A stretch of 51,050 bases of DNA, taken from contig JAIEPV010000108.1 in assembly GCA_019748215.1 (NCBI GenBank), forward strand, positions 1 to 51,050. The letters are read 5' to 3'. The stretch is from Hyphomicrobium sp. (GTDB taxonomy: Bacteria; Pseudomonadota; Alphaproteobacteria; Rhizobiales; Hyphomicrobiaceae). This document shows, in pieces, positions 35,320-44,925 of this stretch. The translations under genes and the position numbers were made by a program. Within the stretch, counting starts at the first letter, position 1, and each line of letters begins with the position of its first letter. Below the pieces are notes generated by a model, which ran no database searches, was not told where the DNA came from, and worked only from the letters and a program-made list of their open reading frames with translations.

Positions 35320-35635
35320 CCAGAGCTGAGGGGTTACCCGGCTTTTTGGCCCCGCGCAAGCCTTGCGGCCTCGCCCGCGCGCACGCAAAAGGTCACGCCG
35401 GGGGAAGGCTCAATATGAATGGCCTTTTTGGTCGCCACACGCGCGAGTTGAGCATGTCGATACTGAGAGACGGCAGAAACGGTTTGGCGCCATTGCGAGC
35501 GAGCCCGCCGCCGCATGCATGTGGTGCATATCCGCTAAGCGCCATCCCGGCGTCATCAGCTCCCGCACGATCGGCGAACTCCTGTATGAGAATTCCGCGA
35601 CCGGCTCACGTCGGATCGCTGCCAACTGTGAAGTC
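35320..35635. other. Region upstream of the DMT gene
   Basis: The region between tRNA-Lys and the DMT transporter shows no gene. The DMT frame stays open upstream to 35363, but the extra 91 residues are basic, low in family likeness and overlap sequences that look noncoding. It must contain the DMT promoter and the tRNA promoter; I cannot assign either. Confidence 0.45.
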
Positions 35636-36565
35636 ATGCTATCGATCAAGCTCACCCAACGCGCGATCGCCGCCCTGCCCGACCGCCTGAAGGCGATCGG
35701 GCTGATGTGCCTTGCCGTGACGCTGTTCTCGTGCCTCGACACGACGGCCAAGTTTCTCATTACGCACACCGGCGTTCCCACAGCCCAAGTCGTGTGGCTC
35801 CGCTTCGTCGGCCAGTTTTTGATGATGGTCGCCATTCTCGGTCCAGCGCGCATCCCGAGTTTGTTTCGCACGCAAAAACTCGGCCTGCAGACGATCCGCT
35901 CTTGCCTGATGGTGGCGACGACGGCGTGCAACTTCATTGCCGTCAAATATCTCCGTCTCGATCAAACGGTGTCGATTGCGTTTCTGGCCCCGCTGGTCGT
36001 CGCCTGTCTTGCCGGACCGCTGCTGGGTGAATACATCGGCTGGCGCCGAGCGCTGGCTGTGGTCGCAGGTTTTGTTGGTATTCTGATTGTTGTTCGGCCG
36101 GGCGTCACTGACGTGCATTGGGCCTTCGCCGTCTCATTCTTGTCGATGCTCTGCTACGCATTGTTCATGATCGTGACGCGGCGCTTGTCGACGTTCGATC
36201 CACCTCTGGTGACGCTGTTTTACGCGCTCATCGCCGGCACCATCGGCGGCGCTTTCATCGCCATCCCTTCTTGGGTTTGGCCGACGGACGGCTGGACGTG
36301 GCTGATGCTGGCCAGCCTCGGCGCATTTGGCGGACTTGGCCATTATCTGTTGATCTTCGCCTATCGCCTCGCGCCGGCATCGAGCGTGTCGCCGTTCCTG
36401 TATTTCCAGCTGCTCAGCATGGTCGGCCTCGGCTATCTCGTGTTTGGCGACGTCCCCGATCACTGGACGTTGGCTGGCTCTTGCGTCGTCATTGCGTCGG
36501 GGTTGTATCTCGTCCACCGCGAGCGCGTCACATCACGGACTGAGCGGATTTTGGCGGCGCAATGA
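35636..36565 (+). CDS. DMT superfamily (EamA/RhaT) transporter
   Basis: The 309-residue inner membrane protein has about ten hydrophobic segments arranged as two EamA repeats (first about residues 20-150, second 160-295), starting from the ATG at 35636. Typical loop features are WLRFVGQFLMM and YLRLDQTVSIAFLAPLVVAC. EamA proteins export amino acids, metabolites or drugs; the substrate here is unknown. The last 38 bases overlap the 3' end of tgt, which runs in the opposite direction. Confidence 0.9.
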   Translation: MLSIKLTQRAIAALPDRLKAIGLMCLAVTLFSCLDTTAKFLITHTGVPTAQVVWLRFVGQFLMMVAILGPARIPSLFRTQKLGLQTIRSCLMVATTACNFIAVKYLRLDQTVSIAFLAPLVVACLAGPLLGEYIGWRRALAVVAGFVGILIVVRPGVTDVHWAFAVSFLSMLCYALFMIVTRRLSTFDPPLVTLFYALIAGTIGGAFIAIPSWVWPTDGWTWLMLASLGAFGGLGHYLLIFAYRLAPASSVSPFLYFQLLSMVGLGYLVFGDVPDHWTLAGSCVVIASGLYLVHRERVTSRTERILAAQ

Positions 36566-37688
36566 TGCGCGCTTTGGTTTCCTCCGCCCAAGCGTCGAAA
36601 CGGTGCTGTTCAATCGCGCTCCGCATCGCCGCCATCAGATCTTGATAGAAGGTCGTGTTGATCCACGACAGGATCATGGCCCCGAGCGACTCTCCCGATT
36701 TCATCAAATGATGCACGTAGGCGCGTGAATACTCGCGCGCCGCCGGACATGAACTTTCCGCATCGATAGGCGACATATCCTCAGCATGCCGGGCGTTGCG
36801 CATGTTGAGTGGGCCAGCCGACGTAAACGCGTAGCCATGGCGGCCATTGCGGGTCGGCATCACGCAGTCGAACATATCGACACCAAGCCGCACGGCCTCG
36901 ATCAAATCCAGCGGAGTGCCAACGCCCATCAGATAGCGCGGCTTTGTTGACGGCAAAAATGGCAGCGTCTCCGCCAGCGTCGCGATCATCGCCTCATGAC
37001 CTTCGCCAACGGCTAGCCCGCCGATGGCGTAGCCTGGAAACTCCATATCGACCAGCGTCTCGGCCGACCGCCGCCGCATGTCTGGATCGACGCCACCTTG
37101 AACGATGGCGAACAACGCCTGGCCGTGCGTCGCCCCGCCGGCCCTCACCTGATCATCGAAGGCCCGCTTCGATCGCTCGGCCCAGCGCAGCGACAACTGC
37201 ATCGCCCGCTCCACCTCCTTCGGCGCGGCGGGTAGCTCGATACACTCATCGAATTGCATCTGGATATCGGCGCCGAGCAGGCATTGAATCTCGATCGATC
37301 GCTCCGGCGACAGCATGTGCGGCGAGCCATCGAGGTGCGACTGGAATTGCGCGCCTTCCTCGGTGATTTTGCGAATTTTGGACAGGCTCATGACCTGGAA
37401 GCCACCAGAATCCGTCAGGATCGGTCCGTCCCAACGCATAAAGTTATGCAGACCTCCGAGCTTGGCGACACGCTCGGCTCCCGGTCGCAGCATCAGATGG
37501 TAAGTGTTGGCGAGCAGGATATCGGCCCCGGCTTGACGAACCTGATCGAGGTACATGGCTTTGACCGTCGCAACCGTGCCGACCGGCATGAACGCCGGCG
37601 TGCGAATGACGCCACGCGGTGTGGTCACTTCACCGCGACGTGCCAAGCCATCTTGTGCCAGCAGTTGAAACCCGAACGTGTCAGCCAT
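36528..37688 (-). CDS. tgt: tRNA-guanine transglycosylase with degenerate zinc site
   Basis: The 386-residue enzyme exchanges guanine for preQ1 at the wobble position of tRNAs for Asn, Asp, His and Tyr. It has the catalytic TDSGGFQVMSLSK and the nucleophile region FDCVMPTRNGRHGYAFTS. The structural zinc site of E. coli Tgt (Cys302, Cys304, Cys307, His333) aligns to Ser312, Cys314, Ala317 and Ile343, so three of four ligands are gone. The start at 37688 matches the family; the frame is open to 37751. It overlaps by eight bases the small gene between it and queA, so queA, that gene and tgt probably form one operon. Confidence 0.94.
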   Translation of the reverse strand: MADTFGFQLLAQDGLARRGEVTTPRGVIRTPAFMPVGTVATVKAMYLDQVRQAGADILLANTYHLMLRPGAERVAKLGGLHNFMRWDGPILTDSGGFQVMSLSKIRKITEEGAQFQSHLDGSPHMLSPERSIEIQCLLGADIQMQFDECIELPAAPKEVERAMQLSLRWAERSKRAFDDQVRAGGATHGQALFAIVQGGVDPDMRRRSAETLVDMEFPGYAIGGLAVGEGHEAMIATLAETLPFLPSTKPRYLMGVGTPLDLIEAVRLGVDMFDCVMPTRNGRHGYAFTSAGPLNMRNARHAEDMSPIDAESSCPAAREYSRAYVHHLMKSGESLGAMILSWINTTFYQDLMAAMRSAIEQHRFDAWAEETKARIIAPPKSAQSVM

Positions 37689-37950
37689 TGAATTCTTTGT
37701 CATGCACAGGTGCGCCCAGCGCCTGTTGGTCGAGTGAAGTGCGAAAGGCAAGACAGCCGCGCATGAATTTATCCCACGGCGGCAAGGCGATGGACGGCGG
37801 CGTCGGTTCCGGCAGCAGCGCCCACAATTGCGGATGGTACCAGCATAAATCGTGGCCTGACGCGTCGCGGTGACGGCGGATGCCGGCGCGCAACGTCGCG
37901 ACTTCGGCGATGAGCTGCTCGCGGCTCATACTGGCTAGGTCGTCATCCAT
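37681..37950 (-). CDS. Small conserved protein between queA and tgt
   Basis: The 89-residue protein starts at 37950 ([20 protein letters not shown]) with a helical heptad-like N terminus, then [17 protein letters not shown] and a [18 protein letters not shown] block. It has no signal or membrane segment. The Cys-Trp-x-His cluster hints at metal binding. It overlaps queA by eight bases on one side and tgt by eight on the other, so it is translated with them. I recall similar small proteins in related genomes, but know of no function; queuosine-related function is suggested only by position. Confidence 0.8.
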   Translation of the reverse strand: MDDDLASMSREQLIAEVATLRAGIRRHRDASGHDLCWYHPQLWALLPEPTPPSIALPPWDKFMRGCLAFRTSLDQQALGAPVHDKEFNG

Positions 37951-39058
37951 CGAACCTCCCCGCGCCCGCCGGATACAACAGCGACGCATCGCCATATGAA
38001 TAGAAGCGATAACCCGATGCAATGGCATGGCCGTAAGCGGCCCGCATCGTGCCGAGGCCCGAGAACGCCGCTACCAGCATGAACAGCGTCGAGCGCGGTA
38101 AATGAAAATTAGTCATCAGCAGATCGACGGCTTTGAATGTATAACCGGGCGTGATGAAGATCGACGTGTCGCCCGTCCATGGCTGGACGCGGCCGGTATC
38201 ATCGGCCGCGCTCTCAAGAACCCGGAGAGACGTGGTGCCGACCGCGACGATGCGCCCGCCGCGCGCGCGGGCTGAGTTGAGTGCGTCAGCGACGGCAGCG
38301 GGCATGTCACCCCACTCCGAATGCATCACATGCTCGGTGGTATCGTCGGTCTTCACTGGCAGAAACGTTCCAGCGCCCACATGCAGCGTCACGAAATGGC
38401 GCGAGATGCCGCGTGCATCGAGGCGAGCGAATAGCTCAGGCGTAAAATGCAGACCTGCTGTCGGCGCCGCTACCGCGCCATCCTTGTCGGCGTAAATCGT
38501 CTGATAGCTCAGCCGATCGCTGTCGTCGGGAGGGCGCTTCAACGCAATATAGGGCGGCAGCGGCATGACGCCCGCAGCAGCAATCGCTGCATCAAGCACC
38601 TCGCCTGAAAGATCGAACGTAAGCTCAACCTCGCCAGCATCACCTTTCACTGAAACGGTCGCGTCGAGCGCGCCAGCCAAACAGGTTGAATGAAGCGTGC
38701 CGAGCTGAACGCGATCACCGACGTCGAGCCGCTTGGCCGGCCGTGCAAACGCCCGCCAGCGGTTGGCATCGATCCGTTTGGTCAGATTGAAGGCGATGTT
38801 CGCCTGTGTTTCGCCTCGCAGGCGAACACCGCTGAGCGCTGCCGGAATGACGCGCGTATCGTTGAACACCAGCGCGTCGCCAGGCCGCAGCAGTTCCGCC
38901 AGATCGCGAACGCTGCGATCGTCGAGGTCGGCATCATCGCGCGCACACGACCCGGACACCGGCTTTACGACAAGCATCCGCGCCGCATCGCGCGGCGAAG
39001 CCGGATGCAGGGCGATGGCGCCCTCTGGAAGCTCGAAATCAAACAGCTCTGTGCGCAC
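37943..39058 (-). CDS. queA: S-adenosylmethionine:tRNA ribosyltransferase-isomerase
   Basis: The 371-residue enzyme moves the ribosyl group of SAM to preQ1 in tRNA, giving epoxyqueuosine. Family blocks: [39 protein letters not shown] and [14 protein letters not shown], and [13 protein letters not shown] near the C terminus. It acts right after Tgt, which lies downstream in the same leftward run. The DUF423 gene upstream ends 24 bases before it. Confidence 0.96.
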   Translation of the reverse strand: MRTELFDFELPEGAIALHPASPRDAARMLVVKPVSGSCARDDADLDDRSVRDLAELLRPGDALVFNDTRVIPAALSGVRLRGETQANIAFNLTKRIDANRWRAFARPAKRLDVGDRVQLGTLHSTCLAGALDATVSVKGDAGEVELTFDLSGEVLDAAIAAAGVMPLPPYIALKRPPDDSDRLSYQTIYADKDGAVAAPTAGLHFTPELFARLDARGISRHFVTLHVGAGTFLPVKTDDTTEHVMHSEWGDMPAAVADALNSARARGGRIVAVGTTSLRVLESAADDTGRVQPWTGDTSIFITPGYTFKAVDLLMTNFHLPRSTLFMLVAAFSGLGTMRAAYGHAIASGYRFYSYGDASLLYPAGAGRFDG

Positions 39059-39081
39059 GGCTTACACGTCTCGCCTTGCAC

Positions 39082-39498
39082 CTACCGACGCGTTTTTACA
39101 GACGAAACGGCAGCCAGGATTGCCACCGCCACCCAACTGACAATCAGTGTGCTGCCCCCAATAGGCGCCGCCATCGGGAAGATGTGGCGTCCAGCAACCG
39201 TGTTCAGCGCAATATCGCCGCTGAACAACGATACAGCTATCAACATCAGGGCTGCGATGCTGAGCCATACTCCGGTTGAGGCGGCCCGTTGCGCGATTGC
39301 TGCCAGCCCAAGAACGCCGACGGCATGAATCATGAGCATTGTTGCTGCGGTTGCCAGCGCCGGGCTCTCGATACGATGCGCGGCAACCGCCGCAAGGCCA
39401 ACACCGGCCGCGCCAGCGATCCCCGCCAGCGACACCACAGCGAAAATCGATGACTGGCGTGCGAGCGCATTGTCGGTGACGTCGGTTTGCACGGACAT
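39082..39498 (-). CDS. DUF423 membrane protein
   Basis: The 138-residue inner membrane protein has four predicted helices and the DUF423 pattern (GVGLAAVAAHRI, LMIHAVGVLGLA, FSGDIALNTV, FPMAAPIGGSTLIVSW). Its function is unknown. The ATG at 39498 shares its A with the upstream cyclophilin stop codon (TGATG), which suggests coupled translation; a GTG at 39501 is also possible. It sits between two enzymes of different pathways, so context gives little help. Confidence 0.88.
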   Translation of the reverse strand: MSVQTDVTDNALARQSSIFAVVSLAGIAGAAGVGLAAVAAHRIESPALATAATMLMIHAVGVLGLAAIAQRAASTGVWLSIAALMLIAVSLFSGDIALNTVAGRHIFPMAAPIGGSTLIVSWVAVAILAAVSSVKTRR

Positions 39499-39974
39499 CA
39501 CGCGACGTCAGCTGCAACGCGCACCGAAATCATCTTGTCGGGCGCGCGTGGCGGCTCGCCGACCGCAAGCTTATCGACGTTCTCCATGCCCTCGATCACA
39601 TTCCCCCAAGCGGTATATTGCTTGTCGAGAAATGTTGCATCGTCGAAGCAGATGAAAAATTGGCTGTTGGCCGAATTCGGGTTCGATGAACGCGCCATCG
39701 AGCACACGCCGCGAACGTGCGATTCTCCATTGAACTCTGCCGCCAAATTTGGCAGCTCGGACGACCCCGTGCCCTGACCTTTCGGGCAGCCGGTTTGCGC
39801 CATGAAGCCCTTGATGACGCGATGAAACACGATGCCGTCGTAAAATCCGGCGCGCGCCAGTGTTTTGAGACGTTCGACGTGCTTGGGCGCCAGATCGGGA
39901 CGCAGCGCGATGACCACCTTGCCCTGACTGGTTTCGATAATCAGCGTGTTCTCGGGATCGGTTGCAGCGGCCAT
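39498..39974 (-). CDS. Cytoplasmic cyclophilin-type peptidyl-prolyl isomerase
   Basis: The 158-residue protein is a single cyclophilin domain without a signal peptide. The active-site pattern is visible: VFHRVIKGFMAQTG (catalytic Arg and Phe), and ANSQFFICFDD with the Gln and Phe of the substrate pocket. It corresponds to the PpiB type. It lies 34 bases after a second cyclophilin gene with a signal peptide, its likely paralogue. Both have a PDLAPKHVER block, so they probably arose by duplication. Confidence 0.94.
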   Translation of the reverse strand: MAAATDPENTLIIETSQGKVVIALRPDLAPKHVERLKTLARAGFYDGIVFHRVIKGFMAQTGCPKGQGTGSSELPNLAAEFNGESHVRGVCSMARSSNPNSANSQFFICFDDATFLDKQYTAWGNVIEGMENVDKLAVGEPPRAPDKMISVRVAADVA

Positions 39975-40008
39975 GTGGCCCTCCTTTTTTTGATTATGTT
40001 TCGCCGAT

Positions 40009-40533
40009 TTATTCGACCGAGACTTTGACCATCACATCGGGCTCGTCGACGGTGCCGGAGCCGGGAGCGCCGCGCTTGATCTTATCGACCAGTTCCATGC
40101 CCTCGATCACCTGACCCCAGACCGTGTATTGCCCGGTTAGGCCCCGGCATCCGGTGTCATCGAAGCAGATGAAAAACTGACTGTTTGCTGAATCCGGGTT
40201 AGCGGTGCGCGCCGCGCCGAGTGTTCCGCGCTTGTAGGGCTCCTGCGTGAACTCAGCCGGAAGATCCGGCAATTTGGATCCCCCCACTCCGGTCCCAGTT
40301 GGATCGCCTGTTTGCGCCATGAAGCCGTCCATGACGCGGTGCCATTTCACGCCATTATAGAAGCCTTGCGACGCTAGGGTCTTGTAGCGCTCGACGTGCT
40401 TTGGGGCGAGATCGGGACGAAGCTGCACGACGACCTTGCCGGACTTCAATTCGATGATCAGCTTATCGCCGGCGGCCGCAGCCGGAAGCGACGCCGCAGT
40501 GAGCGCGGCGAGTGCGAAGACAACGCGTTTCAT
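40009..40533 (-). CDS. Periplasmic cyclophilin-type peptidyl-prolyl isomerase
   Basis: The 174-residue precursor has a signal peptide (KRVVFALAALTAASLPAAA) and a cyclophilin domain with WHRVMDGFMAQTGDPTG and NSANSQFFICFDD. It corresponds to PpiA. The ATG at 40533 is preferred; the frame is open to 40587. It pairs with the cytoplasmic paralogue downstream, giving one isomerase on each side of the inner membrane. The coaD and alkyltransferase genes lie upstream, separated by about 250 bases. Confidence 0.94.
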   Translation of the reverse strand: MKRVVFALAALTAASLPAAAAGDKLIIELKSGKVVVQLRPDLAPKHVERYKTLASQGFYNGVKWHRVMDGFMAQTGDPTGTGVGGSKLPDLPAEFTQEPYKRGTLGAARTANPDSANSQFFICFDDTGCRGLTGQYTVWGQVIEGMELVDKIKRGAPGSGTVDEPDVMVKVSVE

Positions 40534-40784
40534 GGGGATCCTCTTGATTAGGTCGGCCACTCCAAGCTTGGTCGGCATGGGGCCCACGACAAAGACATGT
40601 CAGCCCACGTTGCAATCACCTTGCAGGTCGAGGACCAGCTCGCCGGGCGGAGCGCTGACAGGCGCCATAGACCCGGCCGGAGCGGATGTGTGGCGGTCCT
40701 TATGGCGATTTGACGGCCATCCTGCAAGCGTCGCTGCAAGACCGTCCTTAAACTCAGGCGACAGTGACTACGCCACAGTGCGCG

Positions 40785-41231
40785 TCAAAGGCCACCACTG
40801 CCGCTCGGCTGGCCGCGCATCCCGCGAGATTTCTGCGGGCTTGGGGAATGACCCGCCGCGCCACGCGGAGCAGCCAGCCTGTCTGCCGCAGCCAGCGTCG
40901 CAGCATCGCACGATGTCAGGCACACCCGCGCCAGATCTTGCACCACACCGGCCGGAGAGATGAGCACGCCCTCGCGCACCAAGCGCGCGAACTGGGCATC
41001 GCGCGTTGGCCCGCGCCCAATCGCACCGCCCTTCGCGACGACGCGATGCCACGGTACGCCGTCGCGTTCATCTTCCGTGAGGTTGGCGAGCACGGTTCTG
41101 ATCAGCGGCATAGTGACGTTGCCGTCCCGCGCGAGTGTATCGACGGTGGTGACATGGCCAAGCGGTACCAGCCGAACACGCGCCAGCAGATCGCGCTTTA
41201 CCGCCGTGTGCGTGAGCAGTAATGCGCGCAT
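40785..41231 (-). CDS. Alkyltransferase-like protein (ATL), MGMT family without the active Cys
   Basis: The 148-residue protein matches the C-terminal domain of O6-alkylguanine alkyltransferases: LVPLGHVTTVDTLARDGN and the active-site region GVPWHRVVAKGGAIGRG. The PCHR cysteine is replaced by Trp61 (PWHR), the hallmark of ATL proteins, which bind O6-alkylguanine without repairing it and pass it to nucleotide excision repair. The last about 35 residues are an Arg/Ser/Gly-rich extension not expected in ATLs. It lies three bases after coaD and is likely cotranscribed with coaD and gyrA. Confidence 0.9.
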   Translation of the reverse strand: MRALLLTHTAVKRDLLARVRLVPLGHVTTVDTLARDGNVTMPLIRTVLANLTEDERDGVPWHRVVAKGGAIGRGPTRDAQFARLVREGVLISPAGVVQDLARVCLTSCDAATLAAADRLAAPRGAAGHSPSPQKSRGMRGQPSGSGGL

Positions 41232-41234
41232 GCT

Positions 41235-41738
41235 TCAGATCCGTTTCTGCGCTTTCGCCTTCAAACGTTTGGCGACATCCTTCGACACAAACGGCGTCAC
41301 ATCGCCGCCCATGCTGGCCACGGCGCGGACGAGGTTGGCTGCGATATGACGGACTGTCGGCGATGCCGAGACATAAACCGTCTGGACCTCAGGCGCCATT
41401 TCGCCGTTCATGCCGGCCATCTGCATTTCATAATCGAAATCGGTGCCGTCGCGCAGACCTCGGATGATGACGCTGGCCTTGTGCGCGATCGCCGCCTCGA
41501 CGGCCAGTCCGGCAAACGTCACCACCGAAATCTTGCAGCCCGTCGCCTCGGCGATGGTCCGCACATCATGCTCCAGCATGGCAACACGCTCCGCGTCGGT
41601 GAACATCGCCGCCTTGCCCGGATTGACGCCGATACCAATGACGAGCCTGTCGACGAGATGCGCCGCCCGGCGAATGACGTCGGTATGGCCGAGCGTCACG
41701 GGATCGAAGGAGCCTGAATAAAAGCCGATGCGGATCAT
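41235..41738 (-). CDS. coaD: Phosphopantetheine adenylyltransferase
   Basis: The 167-residue enzyme adenylylates 4'-phosphopantetheine in coenzyme A synthesis. It has the nucleotidyltransferase motif GSFDPVTLGHTDVIRRA near the N terminus with the TxGH histidine, RGLRDGTDFDYEMQMAGMN and, in place of the usual ISSTxxR, VSASPTVRHIA. I start at the ATG at 41738 (MIRIGFYSG); the frame begins three codons earlier. It follows gyrA by 52 bases. Confidence 0.95.
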   Translation of the reverse strand: MIRIGFYSGSFDPVTLGHTDVIRRAAHLVDRLVIGIGVNPGKAAMFTDAERVAMLEHDVRTIAEATGCKISVVTFAGLAVEAAIAHKASVIIRGLRDGTDFDYEMQMAGMNGEMAPEVQTVYVSASPTVRHIAANLVRAVASMGGDVTPFVSKDVAKRLKAKAQKRI

Positions 41739-41790
41739 GGCCGGCAATTAGCCACCAGCGACGCGCGAGAGCAAGTGGGCCGGCCGATCT

Positions 41791-44568
41791 TCACCCATCA
41801 AGGTCAACGGGAGATGCGTTGCGTTGCTGGCTCTCATCTTCGCCGACCTCGCTTTCATCTTCGGTGATGCGCTCGACCGAAACGACCTTTTCGGTCCCGT
41901 CCGTTTTGAAAATGCGAACCCCTTGGGTATTGCGGCCGGCGATGCGGATATCGTGTACCGGACAGCGGATCAGCTGGCCGCCGTCCGTCACCAGCATGAT
42001 CTGATCGTTGTCGGCGATCGGGAACGAGGCGATCATGCGGCCGTTGCGCTCATTCACCACCATCGCGACGATGCCTTTGCCGCCGCGCCCGCTGGTCCGA
42101 TACTCATAGGACGACGACCGCTTGCCGAAGCCTTTGGCCGAGACGGTCAGCACGAATTGCTCCCGCGATTGCAGTTCGGCGAAGCGTTCCGGCGCCAATT
42201 CCGTACCGTTGCCGGCGGCTTCTTCGCCGTCCGGTTCGGCAACTATTTCTGCCTCTTCCGTCTCATCGGCCCGGCGCAACGCTGAAGCCTGCTTCAGGTA
42301 GCCCGAGCGCTCGTCCGCCGTTGCCTCGACGTGATCGAGGATGGCCATCGCAATCACTTCATCGTCGTCTTCGAGGCGAATACCGCGCACGCCGTCTGAG
42401 TCGCGGCCTTTGAACAGGCGCACTTCATCGCTGATCAAAAAGCGGATGCACTGACCCTGGGCTGTCGTCAGCAGCACATCGTCGTCGGACTTTGCGATGG
42501 CCACCTGCACGATGCGATCGCCCTCATCGAGCTTCATGGCGATCTTGCCATTGCGATTGATGCTCTCAAAATCTCCCAGCGCATTGCGGCGCACGTTGCC
42601 CGACCGCGTCGCGAAGATCAGTTCAAGCTCACTCCACGTAGCTGCATCCTCCGGCAGCGGCAGGATCGACGTGATGACTTCGCCTTCGCCCAGCGGCAAG
42701 AGATTGATCAGGGCTTTACCCGGCGACTGCGGAGACGCTGCCGGTAGGCGCCACACCTTCATGCGGTAACACATGCCGCGCGAGGAAAAGAACAGCACTG
42801 GAGAATGCGTCGAGGTGACAAACAGCTGCGTGACGAAATCTTCGTCCCGCGTCGCCATGCCGGATCGGCCTTTGCCGCCCCGCTTTTGGGCCCGGTATGC
42901 CGCCAGCGGCACGCGCTTGATGTAGCCCTTGTGAGAAACCGTGACGACGCAGTCTTCGCGCTGGATCAGATCCTCGTCTTCGACGTCGCCGTCAAAGTCC
43001 ATGATCTCGGTTTTGCGTGGCGTTGCGAATTCGGCCTTGATGGCCGTCAATTCACCTTTGACGATATCGACGACGCGCGCCCGCGACGCGAGGATCGATA
43101 GGTACTCTTTGATCTCGGTCGCGATCTTGTTCAACTCGTCCGCGATCTCGTCGCGGCCGAGCGCGGTGAGTCGTGCAAGGCGCAATTCGAGAATGGCTTT
43201 GGCTTGTTCGTCCGACAGGCGATAGCTGCCGTTTTCGTTCAGCCGGTGGCGCGGGTCGGCAATCAGCTCGATGAGCGGTGCCATGTCTTTCGCTGGCCAG
43301 TCGCGTCCCATTAGCTGTTCTTTGGCGTCAGCGGGAGACGCTGAAAAGCGGATCAGCTTGATGATCTCGTCGATATTGGCGACAGCGATGGCAAGTCCAA
43401 CCAGCACATGGGCGCGATCACGCGATTTGGTCAGCAGATGCTTGATCCGCCGCGTCACCACCTCTTGGCGGAACGCAGTAAATGCTGAAATCATATCCTT
43501 GAGATTGAGGCTTTCGGGCCGCCCGCTGTTGATCGCCAGCATATTGGCGCCAAACGACGTTTGCAGATCCGAGAACTTGTAGAGGTTATTCAGCACAACA
43601 TCGGCAACGGCGTCGCGCTTCAGTTCGATGACGACGCGGATACCTTCGCGATTGCTTTCATCCCACAAATCAGAGATGCCCTCGAGCTTCTTGTCGCGCA
43701 CCAGATCGGCGATCTTTTCGATCAAGACACGCTTGTTCACCTGATACGGAATCTCGGTGATGATCAACGCTTCGCGATCCTTGCGGACATTCTCGATCTT
43801 GACGCGGGCGCGCATGATGATCGAGCCGCGCGATTTGTGATACGCCGACAAAATTCCGCCGCGGCCCAGGATGATGCCGCCGGTTGGGAAATCCGGTCCC
43901 TGCACGATGCCGCACAGCTCATCGATAGTGATTTCGGGATTGTCCAAATCGGCCATGCAGGCGTCGATGATTTCACCGAGATTGTGCGGCGGGATATTGG
44001 TCGCCATGCCGACCGCGATGCCACCCGCACCGTTGACCAGCAGGTTCGGAAATTTTGCCGGCAGCACGGACGGCTCTTGCAATTGTCCGTCGTAGTTGTC
44101 GCGAAAATCGACCGTGGCGTTGTCGAGATCGTCGAGCAGGAACGACGCCACCTTGGCGAGCTTGCTTTCCGTATAACGTTCGGCCGCTGGCGGATCGCCG
44201 TCGATCGAGCCGAAGTTGCCCTGCCCGTCGACGAGCGGAACGCGCATCGAAAAATCCTGCGCCAGCCGCACTAGCGCGTCGTAAATTGCCAGGTTGCCGT
44301 GCGGATGGTACTTGCCCATCACCTCGCCGACGATGCGCGCCGACTTGACGTATTTTTTGTTCCAGTCGAGGCCGAGTTCGCTCATGGCATAGAGAATGCG
44401 ACGGTGCACGGGCTTCAAGCCGTCTCGCACGTCGGGGAGTGCACGGCTCACGATGACGCTCATCGCGTAGTCGAGATACGAGCGCTTCATTTCTTCGGCG
44501 ATCGTTATCGGGCGAATGTCGCTTGGCTCGCGGCCTGTTGGCTTTTCGTCGTCGCTATTGTCTGCCAA
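41791..44568 (-). CDS. gyrA: DNA gyrase subunit A
   Basis: The 925-residue subunit cleaves and rejoins DNA. The N-terminal domain has the catalytic tyrosine in [10 protein letters not shown], and the C-terminal half carries the six-bladed pinwheel with the RGGKGRSG motif of GyrA (gyrase box) near residue 560. The quinolone region reads [17 protein letters not shown]: Asn92 and Leu93 occupy the places of E. coli Asp82 and Ser83. The final part (residues about 770-925) is acidic and includes a Glu-rich insert. It is the first gene of the gyrA-coaD-ATL leftward group. Confidence 0.97.
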   Translation of the reverse strand: MADNSDDEKPTGREPSDIRPITIAEEMKRSYLDYAMSVIVSRALPDVRDGLKPVHRRILYAMSELGLDWNKKYVKSARIVGEVMGKYHPHGNLAIYDALVRLAQDFSMRVPLVDGQGNFGSIDGDPPAAERYTESKLAKVASFLLDDLDNATVDFRDNYDGQLQEPSVLPAKFPNLLVNGAGGIAVGMATNIPPHNLGEIIDACMADLDNPEITIDELCGIVQGPDFPTGGIILGRGGILSAYHKSRGSIIMRARVKIENVRKDREALIITEIPYQVNKRVLIEKIADLVRDKKLEGISDLWDESNREGIRVVIELKRDAVADVVLNNLYKFSDLQTSFGANMLAINSGRPESLNLKDMISAFTAFRQEVVTRRIKHLLTKSRDRAHVLVGLAIAVANIDEIIKLIRFSASPADAKEQLMGRDWPAKDMAPLIELIADPRHRLNENGSYRLSDEQAKAILELRLARLTALGRDEIADELNKIATEIKEYLSILASRARVVDIVKGELTAIKAEFATPRKTEIMDFDGDVEDEDLIQREDCVVTVSHKGYIKRVPLAAYRAQKRGGKGRSGMATRDEDFVTQLFVTSTHSPVLFFSSRGMCYRMKVWRLPAASPQSPGKALINLLPLGEGEVITSILPLPEDAATWSELELIFATRSGNVRRNALGDFESINRNGKIAMKLDEGDRIVQVAIAKSDDDVLLTTAQGQCIRFLISDEVRLFKGRDSDGVRGIRLEDDDEVIAMAILDHVEATADERSGYLKQASALRRADETEEAEIVAEPDGEEAAGNGTELAPERFAELQSREQFVLTVSAKGFGKRSSSYEYRTSGRGGKGIVAMVVNERNGRMIASFPIADNDQIMLVTDGGQLIRCPVHDIRIAGRNTQGVRIFKTDGTEKVVSVERITEDESEVGEDESQQRNASPVDLDG

Positions 44569-44925
44569 GGGATCGGGTCTTTCAAGAAATGTGACCCGGC
44601 GAACGAAGGCTCGCCGGGGCGATCAAATCAACTTCGGTAGTGTATAGGAAAACCCGCCCCATTCCAACCGCGCGGCGACGTGACACGAGCTATAGGAATA
44701 AAATATTACTTATATTTTTCAATGTCTTGCGATGAGGTCCATTACGCCGTGGCCGCGCGCTCAGACTTGCTGCGGTCATACTCTGGAATTAGACCGCAAG
44801 CAGCCGCTGTCCAACGCAGATGAGCAACCACCCGACGCGCCCCAGCATCGTGACACTGGACACATCTGGCGGTTCGATCCGGTCGCTGAGCTTCGATCCG
44901 ACACTGAAAAAAGAGGATATTCGTC
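44569..44925. other. Divergent intergenic region between gyrA and the PRC-barrel gene
   Basis: It contains a short AT-rich stretch (about 44696-44724, with TAAAATATTACTTATATTTTT) that differs from the GC-rich surroundings and may be part of the promoters. A GAGG lies about ten bases before the PRC-barrel ATG. No gene is visible. Confidence 0.5.

Noticed and set aside
35235-35690. Frame starting MNWLVGPVGIEPTT across the tRNA gene
   Set aside because: This is a well-known false protein arising from translation of the tRNA region antisense; the tRNA-Lys explains it.
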